A stretch of 64,000 bases of DNA, taken from Streptomyces roseoverticillatus. Its GTDB lineage: Bacteria; Actinomycetota; Actinomycetes; Streptomycetales; Streptomycetaceae. The DNA lies in assembly GCF_000719265.1 (NCBI RefSeq), contig NZ_JOFL01000011.1:368170-432169 (forward strand). The letters are read 5' to 3'. The notes beneath the pieces are model-generated. The model had not been told where the DNA came from and did no database searches. It was given only the letters and a program-made list of their open reading frames with translations. Of this stretch, positions 28,957 through 36,855 are shown in pieces. Within the stretch, counting starts at the first letter, position 1, and each line of letters opens with the position of its first letter. The translations under genes and the position numbers were made by a program.

Positions 28957-30288
28957 GTGGCATCCAACGAGCCTGCCGTCCCTTACGAGCCGCCCGTCCC
29001 TTACGAGCCTGGCGCCGCCTACGAGGACGCCTCCTACGAGTCCTACGAGGACGCCTCCTACGAGCGCGCCTCCTACGAGTCCTACGGGCACGCTTCCTAC
29101 GAGGACGCTTCCTACGACCCTCCGCTCGTACCGGCGTACGCACCTCCGTACCAGCCGGACCCGGAGCCGTCGTCCTACGACTCGGAGCCGTACGGGGCGG
29201 GCCGGACCGACCATGAGCGGTCGTACGAACCCTCCGCCTTCAGCGCCTTCTCCTTCGGCGCGGGCCGCGGGCGCCACCGCGTCGTCAAGCAGCGCGGCGG
29301 CACGATGGCCCGCAGCGGTGCCGTGCTCGGCGCGGGTGTCATCGCGGCGGTCGGCGCGGGCGGGATGGCGCACGCGCAGGAGCGTCCGGCGGCAGCCTCC
29401 ATATCCATGCCCGACCTGGCGCAGCTGCCGGGCGTGGGCTCGTTCTTCGCGGGGAGCGCGGCGGGCACGGCCGACTCCCTCGGCGAGGAGACCGGTACGA
29501 CCGCTTCCGAGGTGGCTCAGGAGGCGGCGAAGGCGGGTGAGGCGCTCCGGGCGAGGATCATGGAGCAGGCCGATCACCAGCAGGGCGTGGCCGTGGCCGA
29601 GGCGCAGGCCGCCCAGGTGAAGGTGGCCGAGGCGGCGCAGAAGCAGGCGGCGCAGCGCAAGGCGGCCGAGGCGGAGGCGGCGCGGACCGCGGCGGCCGAG
29701 GCGGCGGAGCAGAAGCAGGCGGAGCAGGGCCGGACGCAGGCGCGGACGCCGGAGCGGACGCCGGAGAAGACAGAGCCGCGGGCGTCGGAGAAGAAGCAGA
29801 CCGAGAAGAAGCAGACGGAGAAGAAGCAGGCGGAGAAGAGGGAGAGGCCCGGCCGGGCTTCCACCCGTGACGCGGCCCCGGTTCGCCACTCCGGGGCGTT
29901 CACCCTCCCCGTCGGCTCGTACACCCTGACGGCCGGCTTCGGGCAGGCGGGCAACATGTGGTCCGCGCACCACACGGGCGAGGACTTCGCCGCCCCGACC
30001 GGCACACCGGTGAAGGCGGTGGGCGGCGGCACGATCACCCAGGCCGGCTGGGCGGGGGCGTACGGTTACCGCATCGTGCTGAAGCTCGATGACGGCACGG
30101 AGCTGTGGTTCTGCCACCTGTCGTCGATGGTGGTCACGTCGGGCAAGGTCGCTGCGGGCCAGGTCATAGGCCGGGTCGGCGCGACGGGCAACGTCACCGG
30201 GCCGCATCTGCACCTGGAGGTCCGGCCGGGCGGGGGCGCGCCGATAGATCCGCTGGGGTGGCTGCGGGGCAGGGGCCTGCAGCCGTAG
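28957..30288 (+). CDS. M23-family peptidoglycan endopeptidase under riboswitch control
   Basis: A 443-aa protein. Residues 1-110 are Tyr/Glu/Ser-rich with repeated YEDASYE-type units. A single hydrophobic segment at about 117-137 (SGAVLGAGVIAAVGAGGMAHA) acts as signal or anchor. A long Ala/Gln/Lys helical coiled region follows, then a C-terminal M23/LytM domain (about 320-440) with zinc ligands in HHTGEDFAAP and HLHLEV. It probably cleaves peptide cross-bridges in the wall. GTG 28957 has AAGGAG seven bases upstream, directly after the c-di-AMP aptamer. Confidence 0.93.
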   Translation: MASNEPAVPYEPPVPYEPGAAYEDASYESYEDASYERASYESYGHASYEDASYDPPLVPAYAPPYQPDPEPSSYDSEPYGAGRTDHERSYEPSAFSAFSFGAGRGRHRVVKQRGGTMARSGAVLGAGVIAAVGAGGMAHAQERPAAASISMPDLAQLPGVGSFFAGSAAGTADSLGEETGTTASEVAQEAAKAGEALRARIMEQADHQQGVAVAEAQAAQVKVAEAAQKQAAQRKAAEAEAARTAAAEAAEQKQAEQGRTQARTPERTPEKTEPRASEKKQTEKKQTEKKQAEKRERPGRASTRDAAPVRHSGAFTLPVGSYTLTAGFGQAGNMWSAHHTGEDFAAPTGTPVKAVGGGTITQAGWAGAYGYRIVLKLDDGTELWFCHLSSMVVTSGKVAAGQVIGRVGATGNVTGPHLHLEVRPGGGAPIDPLGWLRGRGLQP

Positions 30289-30356
30289 CCGACGGCGCTG
30301 CCGGCGGGCGGAGCGGAAACGGAATACCTGCTCCCGCAAGGACGTTGACGTGGTGC

Positions 30357-31301
30357 ATGGCTGACATTCACAAGAAGATCGGCACCCTCTCCGTCCACCC
30401 GCTCGCCCTCGGCGGCAACGTCTTCGGCTGGACGGCGGACGAGGCGGAGTCCTTCGCGGTCCTCGACGCGTACGCGGCGGCGGGCGGCAACTTCATCGAC
30501 ACCGCCGACGTCTACTCCGCCTGGGTCCCGGGCAACCAGGGCGGCGAGTCGGAGACCGTCCTCGGCAACTGGTTCGCCTCGCGCGGCAACCGCGCCGACA
30601 TCGTCCTCGCCACCAAGGTCGGCGCGGGCGTCCCCGAGCCCCGGGGCCTGCGGGCATCGGTGATCAAGTCGGGCGTGGAGGAGTCCCTGCGCCGCCTCCG
30701 CACCGACTACATCGACCTCTACTACACGCACTACGACGACCCGTCGGTGCCGGTGGAGGAGTTCATCACCGCCCTCGACGCCCTGGTGAAGGAGGGCAAG
30801 GTCCGCGAGATCGCGGCCTCCAACATCACGCCGGAGCGCCTGCGGGAGGCCCTGGAGTTCTCGGACACGTCGGGCCTGGCCAAGTACGTGGCGATCCAGC
30901 CCCACTACAACCTGGTCTCCCGCGACACCTACGAGGGCGCCCTGGCGTCCGTGGCGGCGCAGCACGGCCTCGCGGCCGTCCCGTACTGGGCCCTGGCCTC
31001 GGGCTTCCTCACCGGCAAGTACCGCCCCGGCACCGCCGTGGACAGCGCTCGCGCGGGGGCCGCCGGCAAGTACCTGGAGTCCGAGCGCGGCCTCAACGTC
31101 CTGGCGGCCCTGGACGAGATCGCCGCGGCCCACGACGCCGAACTCGCAACGGTCGCCCTGGCCTGGCTCGCGGCCCAGCCGACCGTGGCCTCCCCGCTGG
31201 CCAGCGCCCGCACGGTGGAGCAGCTGCCGGCGCTGCTGGCGGTGGCGGACCTGAAGCTCACGGAGGAAGAGCTGAAGCACTTGACGGAGGCGTCGGCGTA
31301 A
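30357..31301 (+). CDS. Aldo/keto reductase family oxidoreductase
   Basis: A 314-aa NADPH-dependent reductase. Catalytic Asp/Tyr region NFIDTADVYSAW, Lys in VLATKVG, and THYDDPSVPVEE in place of the usual His. The NADPH-binding C-terminus includes PYWALASGFLTGKYRPG and ARTVEQLPALL. Substrate unknown. The ATG at 30357 matches the family start. A bidirectional terminator follows. Confidence 0.93.
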   Translation: MADIHKKIGTLSVHPLALGGNVFGWTADEAESFAVLDAYAAAGGNFIDTADVYSAWVPGNQGGESETVLGNWFASRGNRADIVLATKVGAGVPEPRGLRASVIKSGVEESLRRLRTDYIDLYYTHYDDPSVPVEEFITALDALVKEGKVREIAASNITPERLREALEFSDTSGLAKYVAIQPHYNLVSRDTYEGALASVAAQHGLAAVPYWALASGFLTGKYRPGTAVDSARAGAAGKYLESERGLNVLAALDEIAAAHDAELATVALAWLAAQPTVASPLASARTVEQLPALLAVADLKLTEEELKHLTEASA

Positions 31302-31308
31302 CCGATGA

Positions 31309-31342
31309 GGGCCTCGGGCGGAAAAGACGCCGCCCGAGGCCC
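31309..31342. terminator. Bidirectional terminator
   Basis: GGGCCTCGGGCGG (31309-31321) pairs perfectly with CCGCCCGAGGCCC (31330-31342), between the convergent aldo/keto reductase and small membrane protein genes. Confidence 0.82.
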
Positions 31343-31353
31343 TGCCCTGCTGA

Positions 31354-31653
31354 TCAGGCCCGGCTCTCCACCACCCAGGAGGCAAGGGCCACCCCACCGG
31401 CAACGGCGAACACGGAAGGCCAGGCGCCGATCTTCTTGGCCAGCGGATGCGACCCGCCGAACGCGGCAACGTACAGCCCGGTCAGCGCCGCGGCCTTGGG
31501 CGCCCCGACCTTCCCGGCCCACTGCCGAGCAGCCACCCCGCCAGCCACAGCCAGCGCAGCCCCACCAAGCGGCCGCTTCTTGGTCCACCGGGCAACCGCG
31601 TACCCCCCGACAAGCCCACCCGCAGCAACCACACCCGTAGGAACCCGAGCCAT
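31354..31653 (-). CDS. Small membrane protein, function unknown
   Basis: A 99-aa protein, almost all hydrophobic or glycine-rich: VVAAGGLVGGYAVARWT, PLGGAALAVAGGVAARQW, AALTGLYVAAFGGSHPLAKK and SVFAVAGGVALASWVVES suggest three to four short membrane segments. ATG 31653 is chosen because GGAGG sits six bases upstream; the frame extends further but changes character. It is the last gene with core-like codon use before the accessory island. Confidence 0.78.
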   Translation of the reverse strand: MARVPTGVVAAGGLVGGYAVARWTKKRPLGGAALAVAGGVAARQWAGKVGAPKAAALTGLYVAAFGGSHPLAKKIGAWPSVFAVAGGVALASWVVESRA

Positions 31654-31699
31654 CCCGCACCTCCGCATCAAGAAACCCAACGCTTTCGAGGCTACGCCG

Positions 31700-31965
31700 G
31701 GCGGTACGGTCGCCTCGCAGCGGCTGAGAAGGAACTGCATGGGGCCTTCAGCCCACCGCTTGATGATCTGCGGCGGGGAGCAGGGCACCGGCCAGGCCTG
31801 CAGCCGGAGCTGCTCGGTGGACTCGGGGGCGTTGTCCGAGTCGGCGTCCGCGTGGGCGGCAGCAGCCAGGTTCCGCCGGGAGGCCCGGATGCGGATCCAC
31901 CCGGCGGGCATGCCGAACCGTGCCGCATCGGGGGAGTAGTCGGTGCCGACGAGCCGGCACGGGCG
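31700..31965 (-). pseudogene. Decayed protein fragment on the minus strand
   Basis: The minus strand here reads GTDYSPDAARFGMPAGW, then IRIRASRRNLAAAAHADADS, then LRLQAWPVPCSPPQIIKRW. This looks like real protein but has no start, ribosome site or matching flanks and runs into the upstream of the small membrane gene. I read it as the remnant of an unidentified gene. Low certainty. Confidence 0.35.
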
Positions 31966-31993
31966 GGCGGCAGGCCCGAGAAGGAATGCCTGA

Positions 31994-32235
31994 CGGTCGG
32001 CCGCATCCCTCAGGCTGAGCTCGTCATCCGCATCCCGGATCGTCGCGGAACCTCTCTCCGAGTACATCCGGTTCGAGCACGCGGAAACGGGGCTGAACAT
32101 CGAGGCCGGCGAAGGGGTTAGCCGGCTTCCCAGGCGGCAGGCGTCGGACATCGCCTTGCCGGGTAACGACTTCTGGCTGTTCGACGAGCAGGTCGTGCGG
32201 TTCAACCACTTCACTGGCGACGGCGCATCCGCCGG
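31994..32235 (+). pseudogene. Truncated DUF6879-like remnant
   Basis: The plus frame encodes VAEPLSEYIRFEHAETGLN, then LPRRQASDIALPGNDFWLF, then DEQVVRFNHFTGDG. This resembles the C-terminal part of the DUF6879 family, which is common beside HTH genes in Streptomyces. The N-terminal half is missing, the frame is closed upstream by a TGA at 31991, and no start is present. It marks the degenerate left border of the island. Confidence 0.6.
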
Positions 32236-32311
32236 CCCACCCATTCCGTGTACGGATCGCTCGACCCCCGACCCCCGACCCCCCGAATCTCGGGGCGCCG
32301 ATTCCCCTGGA

Positions 32312-32356
32312 GCCGGAGCTCGGGGTTCGGTGGCACACCGAACCCCGAGCTCCGGC
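32312..32356 (-). terminator. Perfect 21-bp stem downstream of the 54-aa gene
   Basis: Positions 32312-32332 pair without mismatch with 32336-32356 around a three-base loop. It begins 19 bp after the stop of the small minus-strand gene and is the longest perfect stem noted in the window. Confidence 0.8.
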
Positions 32357-32375
32357 GATTGCCGTCCGTGCGAGG

Positions 32376-32540
32376 TCACTTCACGTCGGGCGCCTGCTTC
32401 AGCTCACGCACCGAAGCGGCCTTCAGGCCGGCCCCCTTCGTGGAGATCAGGGTGCCGTTGGGGCTGCAGGTGACGGTCGCCGAGCCGACGGCGTCCGCGT
32501 CGCACTCCAGCTCCAGGACGACCTCACGGGTCACGGTCAT
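32376..32540 (-). CDS. 54-aa orphan protein
   Basis: A small protein, MTVTREVVLELECDADAVGS..., with two Cys (ELECDAD and TVTCSPNG), ending RELKQAPDVK. It has GGAG seven bases before the ATG, streptomycete codon use, and a strong terminator after it, which together make it a credible gene. The alternating polar pattern suggests a small beta domain; paired Cys could bind metal. No family recognised. Confidence 0.65.
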   Translation of the reverse strand: MTVTREVVLELECDADAVGSATVTCSPNGTLISTKGAGLKAASVRELKQAPDVK

Positions 32541-32876
32541 GATTCAACTCCATCTGTGACGAATTGTCCGACTTGCGTGCTGTGACGCGACCGCGTGAGT
32601 GGATGACCGTGTCGGCCGGTGCGGCCCCACCCCACCCCCCTCGCGCCTCTTGCGCACCCCCGGATGGCCGGTGTCGGGCGAAGGCGGCGTCGACTCGATC
32701 ATGATTATCCAACGAGCGTGCGAATGTCCACCCCTTCGGGCGAGGTTGCCCTCGCGGCAAGTCGAGGGTGCTATGTCCGCTTTGCGCATCTGTGGTGATA
32801 GGAAAGTAAATTTGATGGGTCGTAATTAACCGACTAGTGTGCGGAGGGAGGGAGTCGACGGACGGGAGGGTGCGGC
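32541..32876. other. Upstream region of the HTH-GHKL operon
   Basis: 336 bp between two divergent genes without a gene of its own. The left part is ordinary GC-rich DNA with CCACCCC runs. The last 70 bp before the HTH-GHKL gene are distinctly AT-rich (GGAAAGTAAATTTGATGG, CGTAATTAACC) and carry a good promoter at 32812-32840. Confidence 0.6.
32812..32840 (+). promoter_or_regulatory. Promoter of the HTH-GHKL operon
   Basis: TTGATG (32812-32817), a 17-bp spacer and TAGTGT (32835-32840), close to the housekeeping consensus. Predicted start near 32847, giving a 30-nt leader with GGGAGGG before the GTG at 32877. The XRE domain of the first protein could bind here. Confidence 0.7.
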
Positions 32877-34952
32877 GTGCCGCAGGATTTTGCGGAGTGG
32901 CTCAGGGGGATGCTGCGGCAACGGGACATGTCCCAAAAGGACTTGGCTGGGGCCATCGATGTGACCCCTGCAGCAGTGACCGCCTGGATCAGAGGACGTT
33001 CCGAACCTCGCTACGAGAAGATCGCGGCGATCGCCGAGGCCCTGGGGGTCGCAGCCGAGGACGCCGTCAGCCGGCGCCAGCCGGGTGCGGCGTCGTCGGA
33101 GCTCTCGTGGATCTTCCGTAAGGCTCCCGCCGACGGCGGCCGCGAAGGCGGCAACGCGGCGGCCTTCGCCTTCGCGGCCAACCTGGAGGTGCTGGCCCGG
33201 GAAGCGACTCAGAACAGCCTCGACGAACGCTTGCCAGGTGGGCAGCCGGTCGTCTCGCGCTTCGTGCTGCACGAGCTCACGGGACAGCACCTCGAGGAAT
33301 TCCTGGAGGCGCTCCGTTGGAGCGAGATCGAGAAGCACCTCCACGCAGCGGCCGATCCCGGGCAGAAGGTCGGGCGTGTGCTGCTCGACGGACTCCAGGA
33401 GCTGGAGCGCACCCGGCGCCTGGTGCTGTTGAGGGTCGATGACTACAACGCCACCGGTCTGACCGGTCCCGACTACGATGACGGGCGCTTCGCCCGGGTG
33501 GTGCGCCGAACGCTGGACAGCGGCAAGGCGGGCGCCCAGGGTGGTTCCTACGGTCTGGGTAAGGCTGCTCTCTGGGCGGCGAGCCGATTCGGCCTGGTGC
33601 TGGTGAACAGCACGTTGTCGGAGCGCCAGGACGGTCGGCACGAGCGTCGGATGGCAGGCCGCCTGGAGCTGCCTTGGCACGCCCTGGGGACCGACGAGTT
33701 CGCGGGGCCTGCGTGGTTCGGCGTGAAGGACCCGGACAGGGACGACGCCGCGCGCTCATGGTGGGGCGACGAGGAGACGGCACGGAGTCTGTACCTGGAA
33801 CGGGACGGCTCCGCAGCCGGGACGTCGTTCCTGGTGGTCGGGGCCTACGACGGCTCCGGAGACACCGAACAGCTGGAGGAGATGCACGAGCGCCTCGCGG
33901 CCGGGGTCGCCCGCAATTTCTGGGCGTCCATGGTGGGGGGCGAGGCTGCGGCTCCGCTCCTGCGGGCTTCCGTGGCCTCGTGGCGCAACGGTCGTGTGGT
34001 CAGGGCCGAGGAGCGCATCGATCCCCATCGGCACGAACCCGCACGGTCCAGGGCGGTGCAGGCGTTCCTGGACCGCCGTACCGTCCTTGAGTTGACGTCG
34101 CGTGAGGACGTCCTGGAGATGGCGGTGCCTCTCAAGCTGCCGCGGCTGAAGGACGGCGCGGGCTCGGACCGTACGTCCCCCACGACGCACGATGCCGTGC
34201 TGCTGATCACGCCCTCGGGTGACGACGAGCCGGCTGCCGACCACATCTCGTATATGCGGGCCACGCGCATGGTGGTGCGCAGCAAGAAGGTCGGTGATCT
34301 GCCCCTCGGCCATCGGAACTTCCAGGCTGTCCTGCTGGCGGGTGCCGCCACGATGAAGGACACCCCGGACGTGGAAGCGGCCGAGCGTCTCCTCCGCGCC
34401 TCCGAGCCCCCGGATCACAACGACTGGACCGGCACCGAGGACCTCACCGCGATGTACGTGCGTGGCGCACGGCAGTGCATCGTCAACTTCAAAAGGCTTG
34501 CCGAACAGAGTGTCCGGGAGGCACTTCAGACGCAGGACGACGGGCAGCAGGGCGACGAGGGCCCCGAGGTACTCAAGGAGCTGCTTCGCCTCGATCCGCC
34601 CAAGGCACCGCGGACGCAGGGCTTCCCGACGATCCACGCGATCGAAGGAGAGGTCGACGAGCATTCGGCATGGCGCGTGACCGTGACTGTGAAGTGCCCC
34701 GAGCGGGAGGATCCGTGGGTGCTGGCACCCGCAATCCGATTCACGGGGCGCGACGGCGGTGGGATCCCCGTCCGGTGGGCCGGCAGGCTGGTTCCCGTGA
34801 AGAACTGCGAACTGACCAAGGAGGGAAACCTCTTGTTCCGCGGGCGCAGAGGCGTCTTCAAGGGCGTGACAGACGTCGCGAGCCATCCCGTGCCGGCCGC
34901 CATGTCACGCATTGAGGTTGACGTGCCGCGTGCGAAGGAGGCCAAGGCGTGA
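32877..34952 (+). CDS. XRE-type HTH fused to a GHKL ATPase, defence-operon protein
   Basis: A 691-aa protein. Residues 1-65 form an XRE/Cro HTH (MSQKDLAGAIDVTPAAVTAW). A GHKL ATP-binding domain follows: N-box REATQNSLD (108-116), G1-like VDDYNATGLTG (187-197) and G2 GGSYGLGKA (222-230). The rest (to 691) is unassigned, with a beta-rich C-terminal region. Fusing a DNA-binding sensor to an ATPase suggests control or target recognition. GTG start with GGGAGGG upstream; its stop overlaps the next gene by four bases. Function in defence is inferred from the neighbouring restriction genes. Confidence 0.8.
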   Translation: MPQDFAEWLRGMLRQRDMSQKDLAGAIDVTPAAVTAWIRGRSEPRYEKIAAIAEALGVAAEDAVSRRQPGAASSELSWIFRKAPADGGREGGNAAAFAFAANLEVLAREATQNSLDERLPGGQPVVSRFVLHELTGQHLEEFLEALRWSEIEKHLHAAADPGQKVGRVLLDGLQELERTRRLVLLRVDDYNATGLTGPDYDDGRFARVVRRTLDSGKAGAQGGSYGLGKAALWAASRFGLVLVNSTLSERQDGRHERRMAGRLELPWHALGTDEFAGPAWFGVKDPDRDDAARSWWGDEETARSLYLERDGSAAGTSFLVVGAYDGSGDTEQLEEMHERLAAGVARNFWASMVGGEAAAPLLRASVASWRNGRVVRAEERIDPHRHEPARSRAVQAFLDRRTVLELTSREDVLEMAVPLKLPRLKDGAGSDRTSPTTHDAVLLITPSGDDEPAADHISYMRATRMVVRSKKVGDLPLGHRNFQAVLLAGAATMKDTPDVEAAERLLRASEPPDHNDWTGTEDLTAMYVRGARQCIVNFKRLAEQSVREALQTQDDGQQGDEGPEVLKELLRLDPPKAPRTQGFPTIHAIEGEVDEHSAWRVTVTVKCPEREDPWVLAPAIRFTGRDGGGIPVRWAGRLVPVKNCELTKEGNLLFRGRRGVFKGVTDVASHPVPAAMSRIEVDVPRAKEAKA

Positions 34953-35914
34953 AGACGCTCTTTCCCTATCCGGTCCTGTCCGGCGAGGTCGTCCTCGTCG
35001 CCGACAGACTCGTGGTCGACAACATCCCCCGGCAGTGGAAGGCGATCTCCGAGCGGGAGCACGTGATCGCCCTGCACGAGGTGAAGGGGCGCTGGAAAGA
35101 GATCCGTATCAAGGTGTCGGTCACGGTGGACGCCGGAGAGCTGGCCGCAGGGCCGTGGTCCGCACCGACCTGTGTCGCCGTCGTACGCAATCCCAGGACC
35201 AGGATTCGCCATACGTTCACGTTGGCCCCGGCGGGCAACGGGGTCTGGGAGGGCGACGTCGAATTGCGTCGGGGCGAGCAGCTCGGTGCCTGCGAGATAG
35301 ATGCCTGGGTCGTGGCGGACGTCGGCGGCGAGTCCGGCCGGTTGATCGGCACGGCGAGCGAGCGGTGGCGTGCCGACTTCGAGGCAAGGACACCTACACA
35401 GCAGCGCTCCATCAAGATGGTGTGGAAGAACTTCACGGACGACATCGACCTCACGGAGTTCCGCGACGACCCGTGGCTTCTCGATGCACAGGCCGACGAT
35501 CCCGTCCTCTACCTGAACTCCTCGGTGGAGGGTCTGCGGGGTGTACTGGAGAACGCGACCACGCCCGAACAGAAGGTGGTGCGTGACGTAATGGCCGCCC
35601 AGATAGCCTCCGAGACATGGGCCTCGATGTTCAATGCCGCGCTGTACGCGAGTGACATGGAGGACGGCGAGGTGCAGTGGCCCGGCGGGTGGCACGAGGA
35701 CGTCCTCAAGCGCATGCTGCCCGACGTCTTCGCGGACCGTTCCCCGAGCGAGGGGCTCGCGGAGCTTGTCGAGCGACGTACCGAGGGACAGAGCGGCGGG
35801 GACCTGCAGAGACGCGTCATGCACGCTGCGACCTTCCAGTCCCGTAAACCGAAGGCCGTGGCAGGCGCACTCAAGTCGCTTGCCCGTATGGCCAGTGCAA
35901 AGGAGTCGGTGTGA
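34949..35914 (+). CDS. Unknown protein, middle gene of the HTH-GHKL operon
   Basis: A 321-aa soluble protein without a recognised domain. The first ~150 residues look beta-rich (EIRIKVSVTVDAGELAAG, TLAPAGNGVWEGDVELRRG), while the C-terminal half is helical, with EQKVVRDVMAAQIASETWAS and a basic end (RKPKAVAGALKSLARM). GTGA overlaps at both ends couple it to the ATPase gene before it and the DUF6339-like gene after it, so the three products probably act together in fixed proportion. Confidence 0.8.
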   Translation: MKTLFPYPVLSGEVVLVADRLVVDNIPRQWKAISEREHVIALHEVKGRWKEIRIKVSVTVDAGELAAGPWSAPTCVAVVRNPRTRIRHTFTLAPAGNGVWEGDVELRRGEQLGACEIDAWVVADVGGESGRLIGTASERWRADFEARTPTQQRSIKMVWKNFTDDIDLTEFRDDPWLLDAQADDPVLYLNSSVEGLRGVLENATTPEQKVVRDVMAAQIASETWASMFNAALYASDMEDGEVQWPGGWHEDVLKRMLPDVFADRSPSEGLAELVERRTEGQSGGDLQRRVMHAATFQSRKPKAVAGALKSLARMASAKESV

Positions 35915-36855
35915 GCACCGCCGAGCCCGGAACGGCTCAGGAAAGGATGATCGGTCGGCTGCCGACGTCCGTGGCTCTCAAGGTCCTCACGTCCGGCGTC
36001 CTCGCAGGCTACGAGCCGATGCCCGGACCCGAGCGGCTCCGCAGGAGCGCCGATTTCTCAGGTGGCGCGATACCCGGCGGGGAGGCGGAGCCCATCCGCC
36101 TGCTGTGCGACGAGGCCATGCGGCGATTCCGAGACGAGTCGCCAACGGCGTCCGACGCCTGGCTCGCCCCACGGCTGCACTACACCCTGCGGATCACGCG
36201 GGCCGAGGCCGCCGACTCCGGGCTCTGGAACTTCCTCGCGATGTGTGTGGCGCCGGATTTCGTGCGGTGGCGCTGGGGGAAGGACACGGAGGGTGACCGT
36301 CGTGCGGTGGGCCAGGCCGTCCGCTTCGCCGGCCCTTGGCACTCCCAGTGCTTTTCCCGACTGTGGTGGGCGGCCGAGCTCTTCCGCGACGGCCCCGACT
36401 ACGGTCCGGTGGAGATCGCCTGTCGTAACCAGGATGTCCTCAACACGGTTCTCCGGCAGGAGCTGGTCCTGCACCGTCCCGCCGCGCAGGCGCTGGTCCA
36501 CCTGCTGCAGAGCCGGGTGACGACCACCGGTCGCGAGGTCAACGGGCTGGCGAAACTCGCGTACGCGGCGTCCGCCACGATGATCTACGAGGTTCTGGCG
36601 TCCGACGATCCGCAGGACGCCGACGAGCTCCAGGACTGGATCGACGCCATAGGGGACGCTGTGGAGGCGCCTTACGACCGCCTGCCCGACGGGCCGGATG
36701 ACGGGCGGGTCGACAAAGGTTCTATCAGCACGTTGGTGGAGTGGTTCGAACGCTTGGCGGCTGTGGCCCCCGTGCGGGGGAAGGAGATCCTCGCGGAGTC
36801 GGAGGCTCCCCGTCCCGAGGGCGTCAGTCTTGCGAAGACCGGCCCCGGCCTCTGA
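35911..36855 (+). CDS. DUF6339-like protein, third gene of the HTH-GHKL operon
   Basis: A 314-aa, mostly helical protein. The central block NFLAMCVAPDFVRWRWGKD, then SRLWWAAELFRDGPDY and EIACRNQDVLNTVL, resembles the DUF6339 family (from memory, moderate certainty). No catalytic motif seen. Starts at GTG overlapping the previous stop. Its last 32 bp overlap the 3' end of the convergent methyltransferase gene, so the two halves of the island interlock. Confidence 0.72.
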   Translation: MSTAEPGTAQERMIGRLPTSVALKVLTSGVLAGYEPMPGPERLRRSADFSGGAIPGGEAEPIRLLCDEAMRRFRDESPTASDAWLAPRLHYTLRITRAEAADSGLWNFLAMCVAPDFVRWRWGKDTEGDRRAVGQAVRFAGPWHSQCFSRLWWAAELFRDGPDYGPVEIACRNQDVLNTVLRQELVLHRPAAQALVHLLQSRVTTTGREVNGLAKLAYAASATMIYEVLASDDPQDADELQDWIDAIGDAVEAPYDRLPDGPDDGRVDKGSISTLVEWFERLAAVAPVRGKEILAESEAPRPEGVSLAKTGPGL

